From assembly GCF_006402735.1 (NCBI RefSeq), contig NZ_CP017174.1, positions 5,521,001 to 5,585,000 of the forward strand: a stretch of DNA of 64,000 bases, written 5' to 3'. The DNA is from Myxococcus xanthus (GTDB lineage: Bacteria; Myxococcota; Myxococcia; Myxococcales; Myxococcaceae). Below are positions 24,693-32,469 of this stretch, in pieces. A model generated the notes under the pieces. It saw nothing but the letters and a program-made list of their open reading frames with translations, had not been told where the DNA came from and ran no database searches. Made by a program: the position numbers and the translations under genes. The first letter of the stretch is position 1, and each line of letters begins with the position of its first letter.

Positions 24693-24985
24693 CCGACCCA
24701 CGACTTGACGGCCCCGCCATCACAATTGCCCGCGCGGCTGAGCTGCTCCATTGCAGCCGCGCCCGTGTCTTCGAGCTGTTGAAGCAAGGGCGACTCGTTC
24801 GCGCCCCTCGCTTCGGGCGGGAAACGACCATCGTCACGGCTTCGGTGCTGGCGGCCCTGAGAGTCGAGCCGCCGCCCCGTAAGCCTGTCCGCCGCAGCGC
24901 AAGTCGCAGCATGGCCCGCGCGACGGCACTGCGCGCGGTGCCGCTGGACGGCGACGTTAAGCCGCCTGCCGCTCCTCCCCGCTAA
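24689..24985 (+). CDS. Excisionase-like HTH protein
   Basis: From ATG 24689 (MTDPRLDGPAITIARAAELL), 98 residues. The first 55 residues are a winged-helix/MerR-like excisionase fold: ITIARAAELLHCSRARVFELLKQG followed by a strand with TTIVTASVLAAL. The C-terminus is basic and low complexity. Its 3' end overlaps the convergent integrase by 29 nt. Small HTH genes beside an integrase often act as recombination directionality factors, so an Xis role is inferred. Confidence 0.6.
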   Translation: MTDPRLDGPAITIARAAELLHCSRARVFELLKQGRLVRAPRFGRETTIVTASVLAALRVEPPPRKPVRRSASRSMARATALRAVPLDGDVKPPAAPPR

Positions 24986-26087
24986 CCTCGACAGGGTCGC
25001 TGGGGTGCTCCAGCCGCAGGGGGAACACAATCATCAGTGGCACTTGTACCCCCTCGTAGAAAAGTTTGGTCGTCCGCGTGTTCAGGTGCCCCATGACCGC
25101 CGCGACCGTCTCAAGCGGCACACCTCCTTTCGTGGGCTTCACGACACTGCCGCACTCGGAAGACCACGTCGCGAAGCAGTGCCGCAGCTCTCCGGGGTGG
25201 ATGCGTTCAATCTTCCCCTCGGGGAACTGCTTCTTGAGGCGTGCTGCCGCGTAGCCGAGGCACTCATGGACGGTGCTGCGACTCGGGGATTTCTTGCGCG
25301 CTTGAAGTCGTCGCGCCGCCGCAAACCCCTGGGCGTCCAGGCTGACGATGTGAACCTTGCCGTTCTTGTGGCGGAACTTCACTGTTCCCTTGATGCCGCA
25401 CGGGTCATCCACCTCGCGCAGTTCGCCGGCCCCCGAGGCAATCCGCGCAATCTCCGAATCGTGCATGCCCGTCTTCGCTCGTAGGCAGAGAACATCCCGA
25501 ACCGCCTGACTCTCGATAGCGGCGTAGAAGCGCTCGACGAGCGCCATTGGATACCCCTTCTCCCGCTGGCCCTTCTCTGCCACTGAAGGCGGCACCTTGA
25601 GTTCCAGCGTGGGGTCCTCGGACGGATTGAGTTCGTCCTCCTCCCGCAGCCACGCGGTCAGGGTCTTGAGGGCGATGATTCGGCTCTTCTTCGCCGTCTT
25701 CCACACCTTGAGGAACTTGCGCAGTTCCCGGAGCTGAACCTTGCGCAGGTCCCTGCCGCCGAGTGCCTCGCCCCAAGCCGCGAGGTAGTTTCGAACATCG
25801 CGCCGGTACTCCCTGCTGAGGCCCCGTTCGGTTAGGTGCGCCATCAGTCCCGCGAGCGTGCCCTCGTCGATTCGGACCGGCGCATTATCTGCCGCCGCCT
25901 GCCGCCTCGTTCGGTAGCCGTCCGGGTTGCGCTCCCAGAGTGCCAACTCGGCCAGCGCCTCGCGCTCGCTAGCAACGTCCAAGGCGACGACCCGGCGCTG
26001 TCGCTCAATGACCCACACCCGCCTACCCCGGGCCTCGCGAACCCGACCGCCTGCCCACTTGCCGACCCACTTCGGTGCTGTTCCCAC
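24957..26087 (-). CDS. Tyrosine integrase with altered catalytic residues
   Basis: A 376-residue protein from GTG 26087. The N-terminal arm and core-binding domains run to about 165 (LSREYRRDVRNYLAAWGEAL), the catalytic domain follows. Visible residues: His209 in AKTGMHDSE where family members have Arg, R302 and H303 in GELRH (first His of HxxR is Gly299), H334 in VMGHLNTRTT and nucleophile Y344 in KLFYEGV. So two of the usual six residues differ. It would integrate this element next to the tRNA-Sec fragment. It reads towards the Xis-like gene and has promoter copy 9 upstream. Confidence 0.8.
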   Translation of the reverse strand: MGTAPKWVGKWAGGRVREARGRRVWVIERQRRVVALDVASEREALAELALWERNPDGYRTRRQAAADNAPVRIDEGTLAGLMAHLTERGLSREYRRDVRNYLAAWGEALGGRDLRKVQLRELRKFLKVWKTAKKSRIIALKTLTAWLREEDELNPSEDPTLELKVPPSVAEKGQREKGYPMALVERFYAAIESQAVRDVLCLRAKTGMHDSEIARIASGAGELREVDDPCGIKGTVKFRHKNGKVHIVSLDAQGFAAARRLQARKKSPSRSTVHECLGYAAARLKKQFPEGKIERIHPGELRHCFATWSSECGSVVKPTKGGVPLETVAAVMGHLNTRTTKLFYEGVQVPLMIVFPLRLEHPSDPVEVSGEERQAA

Positions 26088-26096
26088 ATAGACTCC

Positions 26097-26118
26097 GTCG
26101 TTAGCGCGTCGTTAGCGC
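26097..26118. repeat. Tandem 11-bp repeat upstream of integrase
   Basis: GTCGTTAGCGC occurs twice back to back (26097-26107 and 26108-26118), between the integrase start and promoter copy 9. Directly repeated short sites near the attachment site are typical of integrase arm-type or Xis-binding sites. They could instead be repressor operators. Confidence 0.55.
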
Positions 26119-26133
26119 GTGCCTTCGAAGTCC

Positions 26134-26162
26134 TAAATGAGTGCGTTTTCCCTCGGTGGCCC
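26134..26162 (-). promoter_or_regulatory. Repeated prophage promoter element, copy 9
   Basis: Minus strand: GGGCCA (26162-26157), 10 nt, ACGCACTCATTTA (26146-26134). It drives the integrase with a leader of about 40 nt holding the tandem repeats. The -35 lies within the tRNA-like attachment region. Confidence 0.6.
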
Positions 26163-26179
26163 GGCTGGTCCGAACTCGC

Positions 26180-26245
26180 CTTCAAAACCGGTGAGGGGCG
26201 CCGAGAGGCGTCCCTGGCGAGTTCGATTCCCGTGCCCTACCGCCA
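26180..26245 (+). tRNA. selC: tRNA-Sec 3' half, likely attR
   Basis: The stretch starts with the anticodon loop CTTCAAA (anticodon TCA at 26182-26184). It continues with a very long 8-bp variable arm (GGGGCGCC, GAGA loop, GGCGTCCC), a T-loop TTCGATT and a GCCCTACCGCCA end with encoded CCA. The TCA anticodon and long variable arm indicate selenocysteine tRNA. No matching 5' acceptor GGTAGGGC is nearby, and the 5' anticodon stem is broken by CCGAACTCGC at 26170-26179. So it is a 3' fragment, as left by integration into the tRNA; the intact gene should lie at the other prophage end. Confidence 0.7.
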
Positions 26246-26772
26246 ATCTCCCTAAAGAGTTACAGCACTATTTTAGCGATCGATTGACGCGTCAGTAGGA
26301 GCCTGACGGTAACCGCCCTTCGTTCCAGCCGATACGAGATCATTGGCCCGCGCGGTGGTCGCACCGAAGAGGAGCGCACTGTGGTCCGCAACGAGTCGCT
26401 GCCTCCGTCGCCGAGGCCGGGCTAGCGCTACCCCGCATCGCCGAACCAACGAAGAAGGGCGCGGGTAAGGATGAGTAGCTTCGTAGGACTGCCCAGGTAA
26501 GTCTGCGGCTCCACCGGATATCATCAGGGTCGATGGAGCCGCCTGAGCCTACGGGCCTCTGAATAAGAAGCACTGCGCCCCACCTGCATTGTCAGCGGGC
26601 ATTGCGCACCAAAGCCGAGGTATGATCGCAGACTTGGTGCACTCATCGATTTGGATGCGAAGCCCAAAGGCTTCAATCGGCAAGGAACCTTGGTTCTCAA
26701 GGCCACTGCTCGCTCATGCACACTCGAACAAATACGCTGTCGATGACGCAATTATAAGGGGAGGGTCCGCAC
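26246..26772. other. Intergenic stretch between prophage end and CBASS
   Basis: About 525 nt with no convincing gene; several minus-strand frames of 75-83 codons lack any domain. A perfect 9-bp inverted repeat (GCGGCTCCA at 26505-26513 and TGGAGCCGC at 26534-26542, 20-nt loop) is present without a T-run. The promoter of the downstream defence pair is probably in the last 100 nt, which is AT-richer. Confidence 0.4.
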
Positions 26773-27693
26773 GTGCTCTTGATTAGGAAACGCGATTGGG
26801 AATCCACGTTTCGGTTGTGGTCGAAGCCTTCGAGCGACACCGAGCAAGAAAAGTGCGAGAACGCGGAGCGAATGATCCGCGAGGCTCTCGACGAGAGTGA
26901 AGCTCTGGCCGGACGCACGATCGAGGTGATCCCACAGGGCTCGTACCGGAACAACACGAACGTCCGGCTAGACAGCGATGTGGACGTCTGCGTGCGGTGC
27001 ATGGATCCGTTCTTCCCCAACTATTCCATGGCATCTGGAGTGAGCGCGGAAAGCCTCGGAAACGTCCCTTCTGAGTACACGTACGCGCAGTTCAAGAACG
27101 AGGTGGAAGCAGCCCTTGTGGCCAAGTTCGGTCGGAAGGGTGTCAGTCGTGGAAAGAAGGCGTTTGACGTTCATGCCAATAGCTACCGAGTTGATGCAGA
27201 CGTGGTCGCAACGTTTGAACATCGCCGGTACACACACCAAGACGAATACGGAGGCTGGAACTACATCTCGGGCACAGAGTTCATGCCCGACGATGGCGGA
27301 AGGGTTGTGAACTGGCCACACCAGCACCACAGAAACGGCGTTGGGAAGAACCGTCTAACTGGCAACCGATTCAAGTATCTGACCCGTGTGCTCAAACGAC
27401 TGCGTAACGAAATGCACGAGAACGAGATTGCGGCTGCCGCTCCCATCCCATCCTACTTGATTGAGTGCTTAGTCTGGAACGTCCCGAACGACAACTTCGG
27501 ACACGAAGAGTACGTTCGAGATATGCGCCATATTCTCGCCCACACCTATAATGCGACGCTGACTTCTGATTCGTGCAAGGAGTGGGGAGAAGTGAGTGAA
27601 CTGAAATATCTGTTCCGGAGCAGCCAGCCGTGGACAAGGGAACAGGCCCATGCCTTTCTCGATGCCGCTTGGAACTACATTGGCCTTGACTAG
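26773..27693 (+). CDS. CBASS CD-NTase cyclic nucleotide synthase
   Basis: A 306-residue protein from GTG 26773, preceded by GGGAGGG. It carries the polymerase beta-like nucleotidyltransferase core: GSYRNNTN at G56-S57, DSDVDVCV with metal-binding D69 and D71, and a third acidic residue in VDADVVA (about D143). A C-terminal helical domain follows (IPSYLIECLVWN). CD-NTases sense phage infection and make cyclic oligonucleotides that activate a partner effector. The next gene begins 2 nt after the stop, so the two form an operon. The nucleotide product cannot be predicted here. Confidence 0.85.
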   Translation: MLLIRKRDWESTFRLWSKPSSDTEQEKCENAERMIREALDESEALAGRTIEVIPQGSYRNNTNVRLDSDVDVCVRCMDPFFPNYSMASGVSAESLGNVPSEYTYAQFKNEVEAALVAKFGRKGVSRGKKAFDVHANSYRVDADVVATFEHRRYTHQDEYGGWNYISGTEFMPDDGGRVVNWPHQHHRNGVGKNRLTGNRFKYLTRVLKRLRNEMHENEIAAAAPIPSYLIECLVWNVPNDNFGHEEYVRDMRHILAHTYNATLTSDSCKEWGEVSELKYLFRSSQPWTREQAHAFLDAAWNYIGLD

Positions 27694-27695
27694 CT

Positions 27696-28349
27696 ATGCT
27701 CTCCAGAATCCAGACAGCGTTCCTGATTGGCATAGCGGTCATTCTATGGGCCGCACTGCTGCTGCTGCATGGAGAACCGGTGGCTTGGCGGTTCCTTGCG
27801 CCGTTCTCGTCCGTTGTATCAGGGCTTCTGCTCGTCCTTCTGGTGTTCGACAAGTGGTTGTGGAAGTGGCGCCACCTCCATCCGTGGTTGGTGCCCAACC
27901 AGAACCTGAATGGAACATGGCGGGGCACGCTCCAAACAAACTGGCAGGACCCACGCTCTCTCCAGCGACCTGGTCCTATTGAGGTGTTCGTTATCGTCCG
28001 GCAGACTTACTCGACCGTAAGCGCGCGATTGCTCACGGACGAATCTGAGTCGGATCTGCTCGTTGGGAAGTTCGTTGTCTCGGAAGATGGCGTTGCCGAT
28101 CTTCTCGGCATGTATCGCAACACCCCCAAGCAGTCTCTGCGCACCAGGAGCCCGATCCACCACGGCGCATTCAGACTCAGGCTCGAAGGGACCCCTGTGA
28201 TGACCCTCGCGGGAGAATACTGGACGGACCGTAACACAATGGGAGAACTGCGTCTCACTGAGCATGTGGATGCCAAGGCTCACGGCGTCGAGCACGCCCG
28301 AACACTCTTCGTCCCTCCCCCAACGGCCGGTTCAACCGCACTGCCTTAA
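27696..28349 (+). CDS. cap15: Cap15-like CBASS membrane effector
   Basis: A 217-residue protein with two N-terminal transmembrane helices (about residues 7-25 and 31-50) followed by a soluble beta-rich domain from about 66 that starts LNGTWRGTLQTNW. Strands continue through VFVIVRQTYSTVSARL and GEYWTDRNTMGELRLTEH. Two TM helices plus an 8-stranded barrel and the LNGTW entry match Cap15, which binds the CD-NTase product and disrupts the inner membrane. With the adjacent cyclase this forms a two-gene type I CBASS system. No Cap2/Cap3 accessory genes are present. Confidence 0.8.
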   Translation: MLSRIQTAFLIGIAVILWAALLLLHGEPVAWRFLAPFSSVVSGLLLVLLVFDKWLWKWRHLHPWLVPNQNLNGTWRGTLQTNWQDPRSLQRPGPIEVFVIVRQTYSTVSARLLTDESESDLLVGKFVVSEDGVADLLGMYRNTPKQSLRTRSPIHHGAFRLRLEGTPVMTLAGEYWTDRNTMGELRLTEHVDAKAHGVEHARTLFVPPPTAGSTALP

Positions 28350-28628
28350 GTGACGCGTCCGAATCATGATCGTGGCGGTCACTGCTTCTTCATCTCGGAA
28401 CCGGCGACTTTCCGAAGCACGGATGAACGAGCGTCGGTCCCTGTTTGATACCGGTGCCAGTCGCTGCGATCGGGCAAAGGGGCCGCCATTAACAGTACAG
28501 GCATGCAGAAGACGGCCGCACGCCGGGTACTCGCCCGGTACCCATGGCGGGGCGACGCCCCCGGACTCAGGCGAACTCAAACCAGGACCGCATTGAAGAA
28601 ACGCGCTACCCCCGAATTGGCTTGATGA
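28350..28628. other. Intergenic stretch after CBASS operon
   Basis: About 280 nt without a credible gene. It contains GC-rich partial inverted repeats around 28520-28560, which could terminate the CBASS transcript, but no clean hairpin with a T-run was found. Confidence 0.3.
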
Positions 28629-28671
28629 TTCGAAGTCCGCTGCGTCTGCCAATTCTGCCACTCGTGCGTGT
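28629..28671 (-). tRNA. tRNA 5'-half fragment, Leu-like
   Basis: Minus strand 5'-GCACGAGTGGCAGAATTGGC... continues into AGACGCAGCGGACTTCGAATC, the familiar acceptor, D-arm and anticodon-arm start of a class II (Leu-type) tRNA. The 3' anticodon stem, variable arm, T-arm and matching acceptor strand are missing. Read as protein it gives the well-known spurious MAELADAADF peptide. It is probably a scar of an integration or deletion event. Confidence 0.5.
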
Positions 28672-28872
28672 GATGCCCGCTCCCTGGTGTACCCATACCA
28701 CCTCCCTTCCCTCGCAAGAAGCCGCTAACTCGGAAGTCCAGAGGCATTCTTGGGAAATTAACCAGGTCGCCCGCCCCCCTTTGGCAACCGCAGCACGGCC
28801 GATCTATGCTGTAGGAAGTGGGGGCTACGCATGGACGACGGCGCGACTGATGTGATTCTCCACATCCTGAGC

Positions 28873-29126
28873 CCCCCCTTTGAACATCTCTCCCCGAGGG
28901 AAGAAAGGGCTGCTGGCTGGCGAGCAGGAGTACGCGGCAAGGGGCTGCTCCGTCGGCATGACCTGGCCCCTGTGCGGACGGTAGCCCCTTGGCCACTGTT
29001 GGCTTGGGGGTTCTACCGTCATGTTCGAGGCCATCGTGGAGCGCTTCCTTGCTCAGAGTCCACTCACTGTCATGGCACGGGTGGCGCTGGAGCGTGCCTG
29101 TGACGCGGCGTGGGTCGATGCGGCTA
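28873..29126 (+). pseudogene. IS4-like transposase 5' remnant, copy A
   Basis: About 150 nt of leader followed by an ATG at 29021 encoding MFEAIVERFLAQSPLTVMAR and a few more residues, then junk joined to the istB remnant. VMAR..LER after a LAQSPLTV run is the N-terminus of IS4-family transposases common in myxobacteria. The same leader and N-terminus recur at 32470-32812. Only the first about 35 codons survive. Confidence 0.55.
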
Positions 29127-29127
29127 C

Positions 29128-29656
29128 GGACACGCGCGCGGGCTCGCAAAGACTCAGGTGATCGAGCTGTCCACCTCGAAGTGGGCGGCGGACAAGCAGA
29201 ATGTCCTCCTCACCGGGCCCACGGGCGTCGGCAAATCCTTCCTCGCATGCGCCCTGGGCCAGAAGGCGTGTCGGGATGGCTACTCGGTGGTGTACCGCCG
29301 GGCCTCACGTCTCTTCGATGAGCTCGCCCAGGCGCGCGCCGATGGAACCTACGCGCACGTGCTCAAGCGCCTGGCCAAGGCCCAGGTGCTCATCCTCGAT
29401 GACTTCGGCCTTGAGCCGCTTGGCGCTCCGGAGCGCAAGGAGTTGCTCGAAGTCCTGGAGGACCGCTACCAGCTCGCGAGCACCGTGGTGACGTCCCAGC
29501 TCGAGCCGAAAGACTGGCACGCCGTCATCGGCGACGCTCGCCGATGCCATCCTCGACCGTCTGGTCCACAACGCCAATCGCATCAAGCTGGGCGGAGAGT
29601 CCATCTGGTACGTGGAGACAAATTTGACGAAGGGCCGGAAGCAGGCCAAGGGATGA
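29128..29656 (+). pseudogene. istB: istB (IS21-family ATPase) pseudogene
   Basis: This encodes most of an IstB/DnaC-like helper ATPase: LLTGPTGVGKSFLACALG (Walker A), LLILDDFG-type Walker B at VLILDDFGLEPL, and TVVTSQLEPKDWHAVIGD. A frameshift near 29533 (after VIGD) moves the rest, LADAILDRLVHNANRIKLGG to the TGA at 29654, into another frame. The N-terminal about 80 residues are absent. No istA transposase is nearby. It is a dead IS21 fragment. Confidence 0.75.
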
Positions 29657-29752
29657 ACCACCCAGCGTCGCTGACGCTCCGACCGCTCGCCATCAGCCGA
29701 AATCGCTGCTCGGCTTGAGCCGGAACGAGTGCTCACCATGACCGGAATACGC
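29611..29752 (+). repeat. IS21 3'-end repeat, copy A
   Basis: The last codons of istB and about 95 nt beyond (through CCGGAATACGCA) are clearly similar to 38848-38990, including CCAGCGTC-CTGACGCTCCGAC and GAGTGCTCACCAT. Two remnants of the same IS therefore lie about 9.2 kb apart in the same orientation. Confidence 0.6.
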
Positions 29753-29780
29753 AGCCACGTCGTGTCCCAGGCCGGGTGCC

Positions 29781-30146
29781 TTACGTGCCCGTGCGCCCGG
29801 GAGGCGTCCAGGCGGGCTGGCGCTTCACCTGGGCCACGTCGATACCGTCCAGCAGCATCGTCAGCTGCGTGGCATCCAGGTGCACCACCTGCGCGTCCGC
29901 GTCCACCGGCGGCAGCCGGAAACGTCCCGCCTCCAACCGCTTGCACAACAGCACGAAGCCGCCTCGGCTCCACGTCAGTACCTTGATGCGGTCGCCTCGC
30001 CTGGAAACGAAGGCGAAGAGGTGGCCTGAGTAGACGTCCTCACCCCAGGCGGTGCGCACCAGCGCCATGAGGCCGTCGATGGACTTGCGCATGTCCACCG
30101 GCCCTGTGGCCAGCACCACCCGCACCGCAGCTGGGAGGGCAAACAC
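29781..30146 (-). CDS. tnpB: IS66-family TnpB
   Basis: A 121-residue protein: MFALPAAVRVVLATGPVDMR, then KSIDGLMALVR, GHLFAFVSRRGDRIKVL and LLDGIDVAQVKR. This is the IS66 Orf2/TnpB family, a short accessory protein required for transposition in the element's TnpABC operon. The reading frame is intact and normal in size. The TnpC transposase that should follow on the left is missing; istB-remnant DNA starts there, so the element is inactive. Confidence 0.85.
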   Translation of the reverse strand: MFALPAAVRVVLATGPVDMRKSIDGLMALVRTAWGEDVYSGHLFAFVSRRGDRIKVLTWSRGGFVLLCKRLEAGRFRLPPVDADAQVVHLDATQLTMLLDGIDVAQVKRQPAWTPPGRTGT

Positions 30147-30150
30147 CGCC

Positions 30151-30465
30151 TTACCGCCCCAGCTCCGCGACGAGTCGAGCCACGTACTCGACGTCGGTGC
30201 CCACGGAGAATCTCACCCGCGCCCCGCTTGCCGTCACCACCTCCAGCACGGACTCGGCCGCAGCGGGCGCCATCGACACCTCCACCGGCAGGGGGCGCAC
30301 CGACTCTGCCTGGCTGCCACGCTGGCGTCGGCGCCGGTACACCCACGACTGCAATGTACTCAGCCGCACGCCTCGCCGCGCGGCGAACTCCTTCTGCGTC
30401 AGCCCGCTCGCCTCGAAGGCTTCAGCGACCCGGAACCACTCCTGCTTCTCCTCCGGCTTCGACAT
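30151..30465 (-). CDS. tnpA: IS66-family TnpA
   Basis: A 104-residue protein (MSKPEEKQEWFRVAEAFEAS) with a helix-turn-helix of the TnpA type: SGLTQKEFAARRGVRLSTL then QSWVYRRRRQ. The C-terminal half has strand-rich EVVTASGARVRFSVG. It lies 4 nt upstream of tnpB on the same strand. The HTH likely binds the IS ends. The third gene of the element is lost. Confidence 0.8.
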   Translation of the reverse strand: MSKPEEKQEWFRVAEAFEASGLTQKEFAARRGVRLSTLQSWVYRRRRQRGSQAESVRPLPVEVSMAPAAAESVLEVVTASGARVRFSVGTDVEYVARLVAELGR

Positions 30466-30670
30466 TCACCCCAGGGTCCACCTCGACATCTACCCCTGCA
30501 ATGCATCGCGGCACGCCGCTCGCCGGACAAATACGGACTTCAGTAACCGACCGATGGCCGCCGTGCTGAGCAGGAGGTGAGCACGGCGGTTCTTTCCGGC
30601 ATGCGACGACCAAGTCCAGATGACTGGAAGCATTTGGTGGTGGAGTTCGAGACCAGCAGACAAATACATA

Positions 30671-32128
30671 TCAAAAAATCTTAAGCTTTCCACGATACGA
30701 CGGGTGAACCTCCCAAATCAACCCATCATCAACATTCACCGATGTCATCAAGAGCGTCGGGCGCTCATCATAATCAATGAAGACAGGATTTGCCGACACA
30801 TCCGTCCGCCCCTGAATGAACCCTGTCCTAAACAGAAAATGAGCAAGCGTCATCGCATTCACCTCCTCCCCCCCCTCAACTGAGGGCAAGTTCAAAGCCC
30901 CGACGCGAGAAACATATGCATTCATTATTCGCTTCAGCAGCGCAGGAGTTGTATAGGTTCTCTCACCCTGAGAAAAACTCTCAACCAATCGCCTAACATC
31001 CGAATATTGATGGGCATGCTCCTTGCTAATGTCATCCAATCTCAACCCACCAAACTTCGGCATCACGCCATTAATGCACTGCAAATCAATTCGCGCCTTC
31101 TCCAAACGAACCGCATCCTCCCCAGCCAAACGACACAACTGAGAGAGCCACCGAGGACGCTTTGCCGCAAGTACGTTAACAACCTGCAAAGGCGACACTT
31201 GCGCTCCTCCCCATAGAATGCGGTGCGAAAATGCCATATCAATCAGCTTTTCCTGATCGCGCAAATGGCTCAATGTCTTCGCAACCCCCCCATTCGGATA
31301 GTTGCGCTGAAAATAGGCCAGAATCTTCTTTCCGAGAATATTCCCAATCTCCCCTCTCGTCCACTTTATGTCAGTTATGTATTGCTCACACTTATCGAGA
31401 TCTTCACTATCCCGAAGAACAGGCCACACATCAGCACGGACAGTCGCTCGAATCCGCAACCCCTCAACGAGTTGCACAATACGGCGACACGCAGAAAAGA
31501 ACGCAGAGGCCTTATTCTTCATCTTCTCCGTGCTTACGAACTTTGCATCAATATCATCGACCAACAGCCAAACCATCGGATTGCGACCAGGCTCCATATA
31601 ACGCCTAAGTAGTTGCAGATTGTCCGGGGAGGCGATTTTCTGAAAATCTACCGACTTATTCTTGAGCCGATCTACCAATGAACCAACAAAGTTCCGACCA
31701 CGAAACCCAGCCAACTCTGCTCCCTCGACCATCATTATTTTAGTATCAGTCCCTGCCCAACCGATTCTACTCCCTAGTTCCACATTCACCCTGGCACAAA
31801 TCACCTGCTGCCACTGGTTGACAAGGACAGCCGGATCATCGGATGAAAACTCACCAAGCCCAGTCAAATCCGACCCCGTAACGGATATCACTATCGCATC
31901 AGCATCTTTCCTGAGATCATAACCGAGCTTTGCAAGCAGAGCAGACTTCCCCATCCCCTTACGCGCACGAGCAATTCTAAGCCTCTGCCTAACATCCCAG
32001 AAAACATCAAACGCCGCTCCCTCGACAAAATAAGATGCGAGAACTTCTGGTACTTCGTCCTCGCCAGCATCGTTTCCAAACAACAGCGGATCGGACAAGT
32101 CGACTCTCAAGAAGACCTCCCAACTCAA
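30671..32128 (-). CDS. P-loop ATPase, Sll1717-like, possible defence protein
   Basis: A 485-residue protein starting MSWEVFLRVDLSDPLLFGND. Walker A is ARKGMGKSALL (G58-S62) and the Walker B-like acidic run is WLLVDDIDAKF (D191/D192). This layout, an N-terminal P-loop and a DDID motif followed by an all-helical C-terminal part, resembles ATPases of the Sll1717 family found among defence-associated genes. The gene is clearly AT-richer than its flanks and stands alone, with no nuclease or toxin partner. Its role is inferred from family resemblance and context only. Confidence 0.55.
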   Translation of the reverse strand: MSWEVFLRVDLSDPLLFGNDAGEDEVPEVLASYFVEGAAFDVFWDVRQRLRIARARKGMGKSALLAKLGYDLRKDADAIVISVTGSDLTGLGEFSSDDPAVLVNQWQQVICARVNVELGSRIGWAGTDTKIMMVEGAELAGFRGRNFVGSLVDRLKNKSVDFQKIASPDNLQLLRRYMEPGRNPMVWLLVDDIDAKFVSTEKMKNKASAFFSACRRIVQLVEGLRIRATVRADVWPVLRDSEDLDKCEQYITDIKWTRGEIGNILGKKILAYFQRNYPNGGVAKTLSHLRDQEKLIDMAFSHRILWGGAQVSPLQVVNVLAAKRPRWLSQLCRLAGEDAVRLEKARIDLQCINGVMPKFGGLRLDDISKEHAHQYSDVRRLVESFSQGERTYTTPALLKRIMNAYVSRVGALNLPSVEGGEEVNAMTLAHFLFRTGFIQGRTDVSANPVFIDYDERPTLLMTSVNVDDGLIWEVHPSYRGKLKIF

Positions 32129-32469
32129 GAGAATATTTATCGTAGAATACTACAATCTACCCTCACCTCAACCACACCGTGTGCTGATCTAGCGCACCTT
32201 GCGGGGTTCCGCCCATGTGAATCTCAAGTCTCTTACCAAGCAGAACTTCTCTCACAATGACCACCAATGCCCCCTCTGCGCACGACGAGTCCTGTCGACA
32301 GCAATGCCATTCCAGTGCCCTGATTCCCTACAGTCGCAGACTAAAACGTACTCTGCGAGAGAGATAGTGCCTGCGCATGGAAACGGATTGGTGATGGTGT
32401 CGCCACCGACTCCAGGAGAGGACCTGGGCGAGGGATGTCAGGCGACAGAAATTTCTGTCCCTTTACGTC
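32129..32469. other. Intergenic region with 16-bp palindrome
   Basis: About 340 nt with no gene. A perfect palindrome GACAGAAATTTCTGTC lies at 32444-32459, immediately before IS remnant B. It may be part of the IS end or an operator. AT-richness persists to about 32,200. Confidence 0.35.

Noticed and set aside
26150..26245. A complete tRNA-Sec gene
   Set aside because: The acceptor 5' strand is missing and 10 nt interrupt the anticodon stem; only a 3' half is supportable.
28332..28661. 109-codon frame starting MAELADAADFES
   Set aside because: Well-known spurious translation of a tRNA 5' end; described instead as a tRNA fragment.
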